DNA from: Patiria pectinifera
Lineage: Eukaryota > Echinodermata > Asteroidea > Valvatida > Asterinidae
Assembly: GCA_029964075.1 (NCBI GenBank)
Contig: CM057142.1
Location: forward strand, 24,740,392 to 24,804,391
Reading direction: 5' to 3'
DNA: 64,000 nt
Positions 52,909-64,000 of the stretch are shown here, piece by piece. The position numbers and the translations under genes were made by a program. Below the pieces are notes generated by a model that saw only the letters and a list, made by a program, of their open reading frames with translations, had not been told where the DNA came from and searched no databases. Position 1 is the first letter of the stretch; each line of letters opens with the position of its first letter.

Positions 52909-54662
52909 GGGTGCAGACCAGTAAATCGGTCCGAAATTGCCTGCGCCGGCCAAATCACGATTTGCATGCCCTCAAAATCTTCGGTATTTGAGCATGCTGT
53001 GGGCCATGAACTTGAGGGTTTGTTAAAAATATGGATGGAAACCGTGCACAGGACTTGGAGCTTGCAGTTCTGTGTAATTTTGATGTAATTTGGACCCTAA
53101 AAGCGCTCTACTTTGCAATGGAGTGTAGGCATCGTTTTTCAAAATGGCGATGGGCTTCAGGACTATTTTCAGGGGTGATCGTCTTCAGATGGAAATTTCT
53201 CCTAAAAGTCATCAGTTGACCCCCCGTAAATTGAACAGAAATTGAAAGATGATGAAATAAGCTTTAATTTGATGTGTGTCTCGAACACCTTGGAGAGTTG
53301 TGAGTATTTTTCCCGAATTTTTGAAGTGGGAGCATTTACCATTGGGGTCTATGGAAGTTTATTTACTGGTCTGCTACCTGTAGTTTCAAAATGGCGTCTT
53401 CCACCGTTTGTTGTCAAAATGTTTGCGGAGTGTTTTTTCAGGGGCGGAACCTGGGGGCAGCGTTTCAAAAGGGGTCACCAATGGCGGTTCCGCAACAAAT
53501 GCGCCCAAAATCTGAATAGGGCCGATGGACCGTCCTCCGATCACAGGAATTTCGAGCGAACAAGTGGGTAATTTGGGGTCGGAAGGAGCAAAACTCAATT
53601 CACGCCCGTTGGGGGTGCCCTACAGTAAGGTAGCCGCAAACAGAGGGCTTGTTTTCAGGCAAGAAATCGCAGTCAGAGATTTTTTCTCGCAATATTTTGA
53701 TGAAATATGAGTCATCCATCCTTCCTCGTGCCGTACAAGTGGTTTGGAGAAATTTTTCAAAACCTCGCTTCTCTGTAGTTTCAAAATGGCGTCTTCCACC
53801 GTTTGTTGTCAAAATGTTTGCGGAGTGGTTTTTTTCAGGGGGGCGGAACCTGGGGGGGGGGGCAGCGTTTCAAAAGGGGTCACCAATGGCGGTTCCGCAA
53901 CAAATGCGCCCAAAATCTGAATAGGGCCGATGGACCGTCCTCCGATCACAGGAATTTCGAGCGAACAAGGGGGGGGGGGTAATTTGGGGTCGGAAGGAGC
54001 AAAAACTCAATTCACGCCCGTTGGGGGCGCCCTACAGTAAGGTAGCCGCAAACAGAGGGCTTGTTTTCAGGCCAGAAATCGCAGTCAGAGATTTTTTTTC
54101 TCGCAATTTTTTGATGAAATATGAGTCATCCATCCTTCCTCGTGCCGTACAAGTGGTTTGGAGAAATTTTTCAAAACCTCGCTTCTCTATAGGGTGCAGA
54201 CCAGTAAATCGGTCCGAAATTGCCTGCGCCGGCCAAATCACGATTTGCATGCCCTCAAAATCTTCGGTATTTGAGCATGCTGTGGGCCATGAACTTGAGG
54301 GTTTGTTAAAAATATGGATGGAAACCGTGCACAGGACTTGGAGCTTGCAGTTCTGTGTAATTTTGATGTAATTTGGACCCTAAAAGCGCTCTACTTTGCA
54401 ATGGAGTGTAGGCATCGTTTTTCAAAATGGCGATGGGCTTCAGGACTATTTTCAGGGGTGATCGTCTTCAGATGGAAATTTCTCCTAAAAGTCATCAGTT
54501 GACCCCCCGTAAATTGAACAGAAATTGAAAGATGATGAAATAAGCTTTAATTTGATGTGTGTCTCGAACACCTTGGAGAGTTGTGAGTATTTTTCCCGAA
54601 TTTTTGAAGTGGGAGCATTTACCATTGGGGTCTATGGAAGTTTATTTACTGGTCTGCTACCC
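52909..54662. mobile_element. Composite Harbinger-like element A-B-B'-A', TSD TAA
   Basis: TAA flanks (52906-52908, 54663-54665). Outer TIR GGGTGCAGACCAGTAAAT / ATTTACTGGTCTGCTACCC. Two 470-bp A units (52909-53378, 54192-54662) are direct repeats, nearly identical and each with both TIRs. Between them B (53379-53773) and B' (53774-54190) are tandem copies beginning TGTAGTTTCAAAATGGCG. Excision restores the LINE frame (KKGNLLTEKKAV). Identical 62-codon frames in both A units have no recognisable domain. Confidence 0.85.
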
Positions 54663-56340
54663 TAACTGAGAAAAAGGCAGTCACAAGTCGCTGGAAAGAG
54701 TACTGTGAAGATTTATACAACTACCAAATATCAGCAGATCAATCCATGCTTGACAACTTGCGTGACGTAAACTCTTCACAAGAGGAGGATCCGCCAATTT
54801 TGAAATCAGAAGTCGAGGCAGCAATTGAAAGTTTGAAGTGTGACAAGTCCCCAGGTGTTGACAACATTTCTGGAGAGATGCTAAAAAGCGGAGGAGAAGC
54901 AACAATCTAAGCTTACACCAAACTTTGTAATGAAGTGTGGAGTACAGGCACATGGCCATCTGCATGGACTAAATCCCTGGTAATGCCTCTTCCGAAGAAA
55001 GGAAATCCGAAGCAGTGCAATAATTACCGCATAATAAGCTTGATCAGCCACCCAAGCAAAATCCTGTTGCGCATCATTCTTAACAGACTCCGCCCTCAGG
55101 CTGAAGAGATCATAGCAGAGGAGCAGGATGGGTTTCGGAGAGGACGCAGCACAGTCGAGCAAATATTCAACCCCAGGGTACTGAGTGAGAAGTACCGCAG
55201 TAACCAGAAAGCGCTCCCACATAACTTCATTGATTTTAAGAAAGCATTTGACCGTGTTTGGCAAGAGGGTCTGTGTGCAATCCTGACAAAATTTAACGTC
55301 AGCAAGGGAATTGTCAATGCCATTGAAGCCCTGTACAAAGCATCTCAAAGTGCAGTCCTATATGGAGATCAGATCAGTGAATGGTTCAACACACGAGTAG
55401 AAGTTAAGCAAGGCTGCTTTTTGTCTCCAACAATCTTCAACAGATCCTTGAGCACATCATGACAGAAGCTCTAGAAGATTTTCAGGGCTTGGTCAAGAAA
55501 GGAGGCAGAGAAATTTCCAACTTGAGATTTGCTGACGACATTGACCTTGTGGCAGGAGTAGCAGAAGAACTGAGCGAGTTAACAACAAGGTTGGAGCGAA
55601 GTGCAAGGAATTATGGGATGGAGATTAGCGCAGCCCAGAGCAAAGTTATGAAGATGGGGTCAGAAGAAGAAGTCGAAGTCTCAGTAGATGGAGAGAAGCT
55701 GGATTGTGTCACCCAGTTTAAATACCTTGGCTCAACAATCACGGAGGATGCAAGATCTGTAGCTGAAATCAAAATAAAGATTGCAACTGCCACCTCAGCC
55801 TTAGCCAAACTGAAACCGATCTGGCGTGATAAGAACATCTCCATGGCATCAAGAATGCAGCTGCTGCGGGCCCTGAAAACATCTATCTTCTTGTATGGTT
55901 GTGAGACCTGGACGGTAACAGCATAGATGGAGAAGAGAATCAACGCCTTTGAGATGAATTGTACACGGAGACTGCTCCAAGTTCATTACTCAGGCCACAC
56001 CACTAACCAAGCTGTGCGTGAGCTAATGGAGAGCTACATTGGTAAACAAGACAGATTATTCACAATCGTCAAAAAGAGAAAACTGAAATGGATTGGACAC
56101 AAGGAGGGGAGTCTCGCAAACACAATCCTGGAGGGTAGGACATGGTAGCCGCAAAAGGGGAAGACAGCAGAAAATGTGGGTAGACAACATTAAAGAGTGG
56201 AATGGTCTTAATTGGGCAGAACTTCTCAGAACAGCAGAAGACCGAAACAAATACAGGAACTGTGTGACAAATGCCATCATAACGTCGCCCCTCAGCCGTA
56301 ACGCTATGGGACAGAAGGAAGGAAGGAAGGAAGACTTAGT

Positions 56341-56740
56341 CGTCACTCTTTTATTCCCATTCATAAATGCTTTTTTTCGTTGAAAAGCGTAATAATATAG
56401 GAAAACCTGTAAAACTTATGTGTCTTTTTTTACATTTTTAATTCCCGTCACTTGCTCAGGCTCCGTTTCGAATTCACCCTGGGTCAAATTGCATATTATG
56501 CGACGCTCAAAATTTGTCCACACGGTCCGCAATGAAATAGAAATCACATTCGGTATGGAATGTGTGCATTTGCGCGCATTGGCTAACTGCAGTTTTAAAC
56601 AGCTGCAGCCAGCTGCAGATGTCTTTATACATAGGTCATGACAAATTACCCAGAATACTACCCCCACTTCCTTCACAAGATTCTGTGAAGCTCATGCGTG
56701 TCACAGCGGGGGTAGGGCGGGGGTGCGAGCGGACTTGGAC
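56341..56740. other. Spacer between LINE remnants, nothing recognised
   Basis: Contains a CAGCTGCAGCCAGCTGCAG short repeat (56600-56620) only. Confidence 0.35.
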
Positions 56741-56744
56741 CATG

Positions 56745-57640
56745 GAGCAACCCCTTCACCAAGATAGAAGTTAAAAAGGCGATTCAATCACTTAAAAATT
56801 GCAAAAGTGCTGGAAAAGACAATCTCAGTGCCGAATTGCTGAAGTATGGACCCGAGATGATTGCTCAAGAAATTGCCAGGACTCTGAATGAAACCGCTAG
56901 CACTGGCATCTACCCTGACGACATCAAGAAAGGTATTCTTGTGCCTCTTCCTAAGCCAGGCAAACCAAAAGGGCCTCCAGTAAACATACGACCATTCGTT
57001 CTTCTGACAATTATCCAGAAAATAATGGACATTATTTTGTTTGACGAAGAGAGTCGCCGACAGATTAGACGACCACATACCAGCTTCCCAAGCAGCCTAT
57101 CGACACGACAGAGGCATCACCAAAGCAGGTCTTTGCCTTAAAGGTCTTAGCAGAGAAGGCCATCATAGCCGATAGCTGTGAACTTCACCTGTTACTGCTC
57201 GACATGTCAAAGGCTTTTGATTCGGTGAGGAGAGTAGTTCACTTTGAGGATCTCAAAGAGATACTAGAGCAAGACGAACTCCACTTACTGGCAATCTTGC
57301 TTATATACATGTAGAGACGTTCGATTACAAGTCCGAGTGGGAACTGCAAAACCAACTTCGGCGTGCCTCAAGGAGATTGCTTCAATCCCATTCTCTTGAC
57401 TCTATACCTTGCAAAAGCACTGAGACAACGTGACCCGGAAACACCCAAAACCCCATTCACTCTTCAGGATCCTAGTTACTACACACAAACACAGTCCCGA
57501 TCCCTTCCTGTGGAACTTGAGAACCACAGGTACGCCATTTGCCCGCCAGTATACTTTGAGATGGGATTATAGTATGCTGATGACATCACTTGGGCAAGTA
57601 ACAATATCCACCCGATAGCAGCTGTGGAGAGGAAGGCACC
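56745..57640 (+). pseudogene. Reverse transcriptase remnant of a different LINE clade
   Basis: SAGKDNLSAELLKYGPEMIA, ILVPLPKPGKPKGPPVNIRP, LLLLDMSKAFDSV (motif A, near 57185-57225), PQGDCFNPILLTLYLAKALR (motif B) and YADDITWASNN (motif C, near 57573-57605) occur in order but in different frames, with stops. Motif A and C Asp residues are visible. PKPGKPKGPP distinguishes it from the neighbouring RTE-like copy. Confidence 0.78.
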
Positions 57641-59115
57641 TGTTGGAAGAAATGCAAATATTTAGGATCTTTACTCGACACTGATAGGCTATTAGCTCCG
57701 GTCCAAAAATTGGGCCACCGGTATCAAATTATCAAAAAGAGCAATGTTCATAGTGTTTTTTTTTGGCAAGGTTTAAACAATCTTGTTGTACGGCGCGACG
57801 AATTGATGTTTTTTTTTTTTACACCAGACACCGTATACAAAAACAAACGCTACTGTAACGCACAGGCAGGCACCAGACTATTCCTCATTTGCATACGTGT
57901 ATTCAAAAATGTTGCACATGCAAATAATCCAATACCAGGGTGAGAGAGCAGGTAGTGGTGGGCGCGATGGCGCGATGGGCGCCAAGATGGCTAAATATGT
58001 GAAAAGTTGAAATCGTGTGCTTTATTTTGATACCAAAAATAACTGCTTTTGACAAATATAAAGTGTTGTTACGGCCTGTCAAACAAAATCATATTTTTTA
58101 TCAACAAAAGCGAGGGCCGATAGTTTTTAGGTGTACATTCGATTATTAAAAAGGCCGAAAGACACGAAAGATTCATTAGATAGAGAAAAGTATACGCTTC
58201 ATTTTCATTTGAAACACGTGCAGGAGACTTCTAATGTTTGGTCCAAATCGCCGGTTGAAAAATGAAGACTTTTGCGAGATTTCATGATTTGCAATCACAT
58301 GTACGCGTGTAAACGAACGTAAGTACGCCGACGTACGTTGGCCTGAATTGTGAATAGCACACGTGCGAACGTGCAATGAATGACTTAGGCCATACTCGAG
58401 CTCGACCAATCAGTGGGCGTATGGGGTCAAAAGGTCACATCGTGTTTGGGTTCCTCGCTCTATGCTTTACAATGTCGACGATCTTTTCGCGTTGTGAAAA
58501 ATGGAAGTTGTCGGAAACATTAGGTGTACATCGAATTCTTAAAATATTAACGACATCAACGTTCACGAGATTTTTTTTGTAGATGAAGGTTCATTCTTTC
58601 CTTTGATAACCTCAACATTAGGGAGACTTTCGTCGTCGTCGAAAAAAACCCGGAAATTTCATAACCTAATTTTTAGTCGATTTGTCCGTGAAATAATATC
58701 GTCAAAATGCATCAAAATCCTTTTTTTTTGAGAGAGAGAAAAAAATAACTTGATGGATGTATGAAGTAGGTCTTTAACTACCAAAAACAACTTTCTTTGT
58801 TTGGATCGGTTGTGGTTTGCCATGGAAATTGCGAATTTTCTGAAGCCCTTATTACGGCCATCTTTCGCTGGCCTCGCGTTGCTATCAGTTGTGTGGACGA
58901 GAAAATAGAGCAGCTACGCGGACACGGCAACTGACTGTGTTTTTGGCTATGCGCGCACACTGTATGTACATTGTACAACACGCGGCGTATTATACGTAGA
59001 GCGATTGTGCATGTACAGAGCATGTGCATACATGTGGTGCAAAAGTTCGCAACCCAGACTTGGGCCAAGTTTACCGAGGACTCAGCTCAGGTCCTCGATA
59101 ATTGTTATCGCACAC
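57641..59115. other. Intergenic, nothing recognised
   Basis: Homopolymer T-runs and CpG-rich patches (57955-57985, 58300-58370); no exon or element ends supported. Confidence 0.35.
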
Positions 59116-59668
59116 ACCCATTGATCTCCATATATGGAGATCAATGCACACATCCACTGATCTCTATATAAAGACTGGATAGCGGATATGCATACAACAT
59201 TCACACAGAAGACTTTGCATATTGACCAATTCGCCCCCGGTCTCACGAAGATGGCCGCGTATAATACTAACGTTCAGCGCGTAAATACGCGCGCGTTGTA
59301 TCAACAGTTGACGCGCATTTTGGTCACGTACACATATTATGATGTTCTAAAAGGGACACATTTTCGTAGTGATTATCATTGCAAAACGCCGAAAAAATGA
59401 TATTTGCGGTATTTTAGTAACCACGACGTAAAAAAAAATTGTAGTTATAAACCTTGGTCAGTGCATGGAGGAAGGAATGGTCAAACTTATCATTTATAAG
59501 TCAAATGAACCGCGACTTTACAAAAGAAATCATGCTGTCTATAAAAACGGCAACTTGTCCTTTGTAGATCACCAGCCGGTCTCACCAATATGGAGTCAAA
59601 TTCGTACATTGTGCGGCTCTTTATTAGCTATCCAGTCTTTATATAGAGATCAGTGCACACATCCCATT
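59116..59668. mobile_element. Candidate MITE with inverted ends containing GATCTCTATATA
   Basis: CCACTGATCTCTATATAAAG then ACTGGATAGC (59154-59183) is mirrored by GCTATCCAGTCTTTATATAG then AGATCAGTG (59625-59658). CACACATCC adjoins both. A second mini-palindrome (TTGATCTCCATATATGGAGATCAA) flanks the left end. The same GATCTCTATATAGAGATC core occurs at 51183-51208. Confidence 0.55.
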
Positions 59669-62600
59669 GTCCAGTCGTATTAGCCTTTAGTCAAGTCCGA
59701 CGCGCTTACCTGGACACGTGACGCAACCCGGATGCTGGCACGTAAAAAGACTAGCACGAGCGGCGAAGGGATTCGCCTCGTGTGCTATGCGCCCCGAGGG
59801 TGTTCAAAACGTCATATAATTATGCCACATCACACCAGTCAACAATTGTTAAATGTTTTACATACAGACATGATTGTAGAAGAAAGAACATTAAACGTAC
59901 AGTGCGTGCACATGATTAAACAAAGTTTAATTGTTTTAAAGATGGTATGTAAAAACCTACTTGGGACAGTTTGAGTTTGGGGTAAAACATTAAGAGCACA
60001 TCTACACATAATAGGTTCAAAGGCTACATTTAACTATGAAAATGAACACAACACAATTACTGTCAATATTGATCATCTTAACCATTCAGGATAAACACCT
60101 TATACATGTCCACCTGTCCATCTATCCACCTGTCCTTTCACAATCTCGCCATTGCAGGTTGATCCATCTCGTTGTCCACCTCGTGCCAATTGCAAGCCTG
60201 GAAATCCTGTAGGTTTGGAAGTGGACTGCTAAAAACATTGTTCTTTAAATACCTTCCCTTCCCTCTCAATAAAAAGGGGGAAATGAAAGAAGGGGGGGGG
60301 GAGACGGACGGACTGACCGACCGACAGACACACAGACACACACCCGGGGGACACGGACATCCACTACCCAGTGGTGCTCCTATAGCCCATAATTATTATC
60401 ATTTATAAAGCCAGAAGGGGTAGAGGCAAGTAAAATAGTGTGGTCCGCGGACCTGTTGCCCTGGACAACAGTTTTACATTAAAATCCATGAGAAATTAAA
60501 AAGGAAAACATGGGGGCGCTTGCCCCCATAAAAAATCGTGGCCCCCCCCAGTTGCCCCATTGGATATTTGGCAACTAGAGAAAATCACAGTCCTATATAA
60601 GGTATACCATGCTTAGCGTGTTTAACATAAAGTTACTTTTTTGCACGTTTTCTGTTAATTTTTCACGAAAACTCTGGGTTTTTTTTGCGATAGGCTGTTC
60701 ATTGTAACGTCCTTTGGAAATCGGATAGCATCACCTTTTGTGTGAGATTGACCATGACGACGGTTTTTAACAGCGTCTCCAGTGAAATCTGGTGTCCAGC
60801 CCTCCCCCCACTTTTTTGATTTTACGGAGGCCGGGTATCCGGTGTAAGAAACCACCTGTTTTACCTTTCACCGCTCAGTGTACAGTACGGATGAAATTGG
60901 GCGCCCCCCCCCCACTGTAGCATCCAGCCCCCACTCTCCCCCTAGGATGAGAACCCTGGCTACGCTGCTGGACAAAAAAGTATAGTCCATTCTGAAATGC
61001 TTTTTGTCTTCTACTGATCTTCATGTTTACCCGTTCTTCGTAACGTGCGTCGCCAAATAGGTTCCCTGCCTGTCTGGCCAGTTCACGATGCATTTTGATT
61101 TGATTTGATTTGATTTATTCGCAATTTCCACATAATAATGATACAGATTAACTAAGATTTAACATGAAACAAAATTATTTTGAACTTTAAATTAAAAATT
61201 AAACATAGAGAGTCCTCCATGGAGTGGAAAAATCAGGGATAACGCAAAAAAAGTTATAAAAACGATGAAGTTAAAGCACCTGCCCGGTGGATTCGGGTGG
61301 ATGACCGGTGGATTAGGGTGGCGTTAGGTGGAGACTATACACTTCTAATCTGCAACAATAAGACATTAAAGCAGACACAAGAGATCGGTTTGACTTCTTT
61401 GGTCCCACCTCCAGAAGACAAAGCGAAGAAGTGGAGTTTATTCTCACTCGTTCTGCATTTTCTAGGCCAACATGATCCCTATACCACAATAATGCACATC
61501 ATTATACCCACACTACAGAAGATGCATTGACCAATCAGAATGCATGCATTCTGATTGTCGCTCAGTAGATGACTTAAGACACGCCCACTAACAGTGCTGG
61601 CCAATTGGATTCTGATATTCGTGGCACTAAATAATGTCACTATACAGTTTATGTTAATGTAAAACGTATAGTTGATGACTCAGCACATAAATCAATAATC
61701 AAAATAATGATGTAATAAAATTTACCCTTATGATATTGTAAGACCGAAGTTTAGACTGTCCCTGAGCACACATACTGCCACTCTCACAACAGGTGTTCCA
61801 CATTACACCCCAAGGTCTTCACGTCACTCTTTTCCAAGCAATACACCCACAGCATACCAAGACTGTGATTTAACCCTTGTACGGGGGAAAATGACCTCAT
61901 AAGGGTACTCCCCCAGACTGACCATTACGTCAGTCTATGGTCAGTCTACCTTTACTCAGAAATGATGTCATATAAGTTATGTTTTCCTTATATGACATCA
62001 TCTCCTATTTTTACTCAAAGTTGCCCCTCAGAAATCGTATAAAGGTCCACGTTTTTCCACTTCAGTCAACTCTTCAGAACCTCTGTCTTCTGTCTCCAAC
62101 TTCTGTATTCTGGTACCCAGCCATACCCATAAGCTGATTCAGCCGTATGGTCTGAGGTTATAGTTCTGTACATACACAATACCGGTAGAATATTGAGTTC
62201 TTGAAAATAAACCAGTTTTCCATATAGCTGAACTCCTAGCCATTACCAGTGTGTCTTTGTATAGTCTTCGTAGTCATTGTTCATCCTGCTCTTAGCCACA
62301 GCTACCCTATCCTAACATATAGAGTATAGTCAAACATCACAAAGACTATAGCACCAAAACCTATATGTTACAATATAAGTATGATATAATTATGTATCAT
62401 AATACTTTGCTATTTGGCTTTCTTAGTTGTAGTTGCATTTAGTTAATTGTGCAGTTTCTATAGTCGAAGTGGTATTCAGAGCTGGGAAGACAGTGACAGG
62501 AGGCCTTGTAAGTGTTTGGTGATATGTACATTTAACATGAAAAAAGAGGGAAGATCGATCGAATGACTCAATGCCAGAGGTGGAGGAAACTTTGTTGTTG

Positions 62601-62823
62601 GTTATGCACACTGTGTAGGCTTTTGTTTTCAGTGAGATGATCAGGAAGCATGTAAATAAGCTATGACAAAACAGCTTAGGAAAAGTAGTAAACGAAGTCA
62701 GAGAATTTCATTTTAAAATTGTGTGTGACGAGAACCTTGTTTTATGAGGATACTAAACATATTTCTCTGCAGTCAGTCCTCTATACAGAGAGAGCATCCA
62801 CACGAAGCACCCTCGTACTATCA
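59669..62823. other. Intergenic / sialyltransferase 3' region; short repeats only
   Basis: Holds a purine-rich and GACGGACGGACTGACCGACC simple repeat (60290-60350), GATTT repeats (61096-61118), a perfect 26-bp palindrome (61532-61557) and small hairpins at 61915-62005. No further exon recognised. Confidence 0.4.
61532..61557. repeat. Perfect 26-bp palindrome
   Basis: CAATCAGAATGCA joined directly to its reverse complement TGCATTCTGATTG. No spacer. Confidence 0.9.
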
Positions 62824-63038
62824 TTAACACGAACCAATGTGCAACTTGATGATTCCCTGCTCGTGTAAATACACTAAACCTCTGAACTCCTTGCCAAAAT
62901 TGTGTGATGTGGTGCCGTTGATATCATTGTGGTAGTGATAGGACACAGCACGGCCATCCAGTGTCGTTGGAAAGGGCCAGAAACCGTAGACGTCTATTTG
63001 CTCACAGAAGTCCAATATTGATGAGAGTACGTGAAGGC
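62824..63038 (-). CDS. Alpha-2,8-sialyltransferase (ST8Sia-type), terminal exon
   Basis: Minus strand, from acceptor GTGCTGAG|GCC (exon start 63038) to TAA (62826-62824), about 71 residues. It reads LHVLSSILDFCEQIDVYGFW, PFP, then YHYHNDI, SHNFGKEF and a LHEQGIIKLHIGSC end. YGFWPF, the His/Tyr-rich YHY (sialylmotif III), the His-x4-Glu of motif VS (HNFGKE) and the C-terminal Cys are hallmarks of ST8SIA polysialyl/oligosialyl-transferases, Golgi type II membrane enzymes moving sialic acid from CMP-Neu5Ac onto sialylated glycans. Sialylmotifs L and S must lie on upstream exons beyond the right edge; none is seen in 63039-64000. The exact family member is not assignable. Confidence 0.88.
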
Positions 63039-63167
63039 CTCAGCACATGTAAATAAAAAATAAATGGTATAATCTGAAAATAGTCTAATCTTCGTTTCTT
63101 ATTTGGTGGCGGATCCAGGATTTTTTTTAATAGATGACTGAGGTTTTATTATTAATTTTTGTCCAAG

Positions 63168-63297
63168 GGAGATGTCGGCTGGAAGTGAGAGGCAAGCGTA
63201 TCTTCTTTGAGAACGTCTCTCAGAGAACCCGTGTCACCCGATGCTTGACGTGCCCCCGTCGCGCGCTGCGCCTCCCGAAATTCTGTGAGACTGAAAG
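63168..63297 (+). CDS. Possible internal exon of an unknown gene
   Basis: Acceptor-like TTTTTGTCCAAG and donor AG|GTACAT bracket an open frame with a CpG-rich, coding-like composition: RCRLEVRGKRIFFENVSQRT and later CLTCPRRALRLPKFCETER. The block RGKRIFFENVSQRTRVTR faintly resembles a WW-domain strand pair but lacks the tryptophans. Strand opposes the sialyltransferase. Unrecognised; could be chance. Confidence 0.25.
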
Positions 63298-64000
63298 GTA
63301 CATTACATCATTTGCAGCTATCCAAAAAGTAAATGAAGAAGTTATTGCTGAAAAGCTTACTTGGTGTAAGGATTTCATTGATTCACCCCTATATTGAAGT
63401 GGTGCAGTCCTAAAAGTTCAGCCCAATAGCATAAGGTGCATCATCCTAGACCCAGTCTTTTGTAAACTTAGCGCGTTATATAAACAACTAGCAGCAGCCA
63501 GCTCTTGGGGTAGCAGTGTGTTACATAATCGCTCTTTCTTCAGCAAGCAGTTAACAATTTTGGTGGTAGTTGTGGTTGCATTTGCAGCAGCAGCAAAAAG
63601 CCATGGTTGTGCAATTTTGCCCAATTTGGAGTTAACGACAGTCATAGGTCAGGTGTTTAAACAAGGGTAACCAGGGAGTTGTTTTGCCAACAGTGAAAGG
63701 TAGCTGTGTGATTTTGGGTGTGTGTAGTTTGAACTGGAATGGGAGAGTGATGATCAAGGTGATCAGATCAGATCAGATACTTCTACTTCTACGTCGATAA
63801 TTAACAGTGCGTCCAATTGTATATCTCGTCAATTTGCTTGGCGTAGCGATAGAGAGTAAATGTAATTTTGAAGTATAGTGTGATCTCCTGTATGGTGTGT
63901 GTCATCGCTTGAACCTAAGCCAACAGGCATAGTTACAGCTATAGCAGGCAATAGTCAGCAATTCCTAAAAGCCTATTTGAGGCATTTGAAATTTGGGCTT
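63298..64000. other. Right-edge sequence, nothing recognised
   Basis: Intron of the sialyltransferase gene on the minus strand by position. Short GATCA repeat near 63757-63778. No sialylmotif L or S found on either strand. Confidence 0.4.

Larger units (their letters stand above)
51836..56340 (+). mobile_element. RTE-like LINE, 5'-truncated, broken by two DNA transposons
   Basis: In order: the C-terminal half of an APE-type endonuclease (VVLGDWNAKVG, NDRGLMLLEF, TWHAPNGKTHNMIDH, 51870-52230); linker (52365-52740); insertions at 52769-52888 and 52909-54662; then reverse transcriptase (KSPGVDNISGEMLK, MPLPKKGNPKQCNNYR, GFRRGRSTVEQIF, FIDFKKAFDRVW, FADDIDLVA), YGCETWTVTA, the C-terminal RLLQVHYSGHTTNQAV, and after a +1 shift RQQKMWVDNIKEWNGLNWAE. 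It ends in a GGAA-type tail (56312-56335), as RTE elements do. Stops (e.g. near 54909 and 55924) and frameshifts make it inactive. The catalytic Asp residues of motifs A and C are still present. Related to BovB/RTE by the C-terminal block. Confidence 0.85.

Noticed and set aside
53031-54502. Identical 62-codon frames at 53031-53219 and 54314-54502
   Set aside because: Identity is explained by the duplicated A units of a non-coding element; the peptide has no recognisable domain.

Overview
This is eukaryotic, animal-type DNA: AT-leaning, intron-rich, and packed with inverted-repeat transposons, retrotransposon fossils and simple repeats. Frequent TACATGTA and ACCGGTA words, together with the mix of hAT, Harbinger-like, mariner-like, Kolobok-like and RTE-like elements, suggest a marine invertebrate, perhaps an echinoderm or hemichordate. 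That placement is a guess from composition. Three protein-coding genes can be supported, and all are built from spliced exons rather than long reading frames.

Gene 1 (1561-22175, + strand) is MOCS3/UBA4, the E1-like adenylyltransferase plus rhodanese that activates URM1 and MOCS2A. Eleven exons, all phase-compatible, give 427 residues ending at a stop; only the N-terminal exon(s) lie off the left edge. Two introns carry minor (U12) spliceosome signals. One begins with ATATCCTTT and appears to end in AT; the other is GTATCCTTT...AG. The introns carry at least eight DNA transposons or their remnants, several with target-site duplications (TSDs).

Gene 2 (about 47740-32987, - strand) encodes a small pleckstrin-homology protein. 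Its PH domain is split by one 14.3-kb intron, which has been a landing zone for a stack of nested transposons. Gene 3 (62824-63038, - strand) is the last exon of an alpha-2,8-sialyltransferase (ST8Sia type); the rest lies beyond the right edge.

Between the genes: 23.7-25.5 kb holds small TIR elements. The stretch 26.8-31.5 kb is a 4.7-kb inverted-repeat unit filled with two decayed LINEs. The stretch 36-41 kb is an old element split by a 3.3-kb mariner-type long inverted repeat. The stretch 43.3-47.5 kb holds three copies of a long palindromic (foldback) element nested with two other families. The stretch 50-57.6 kb holds an RTE-like LINE, itself broken by two DNA transposons, plus an inverted LINE fragment and a different LINE remnant.

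The most unusual signals are the AT-AT minor intron in MOCS3, the nested foldback structure whose insertion order can be read from uninterrupted copies, and a hAT-like family whose copies share ends but carry different subterminal hexamer arrays. No RNA gene, CRISPR array or prokaryotic signal was seen.
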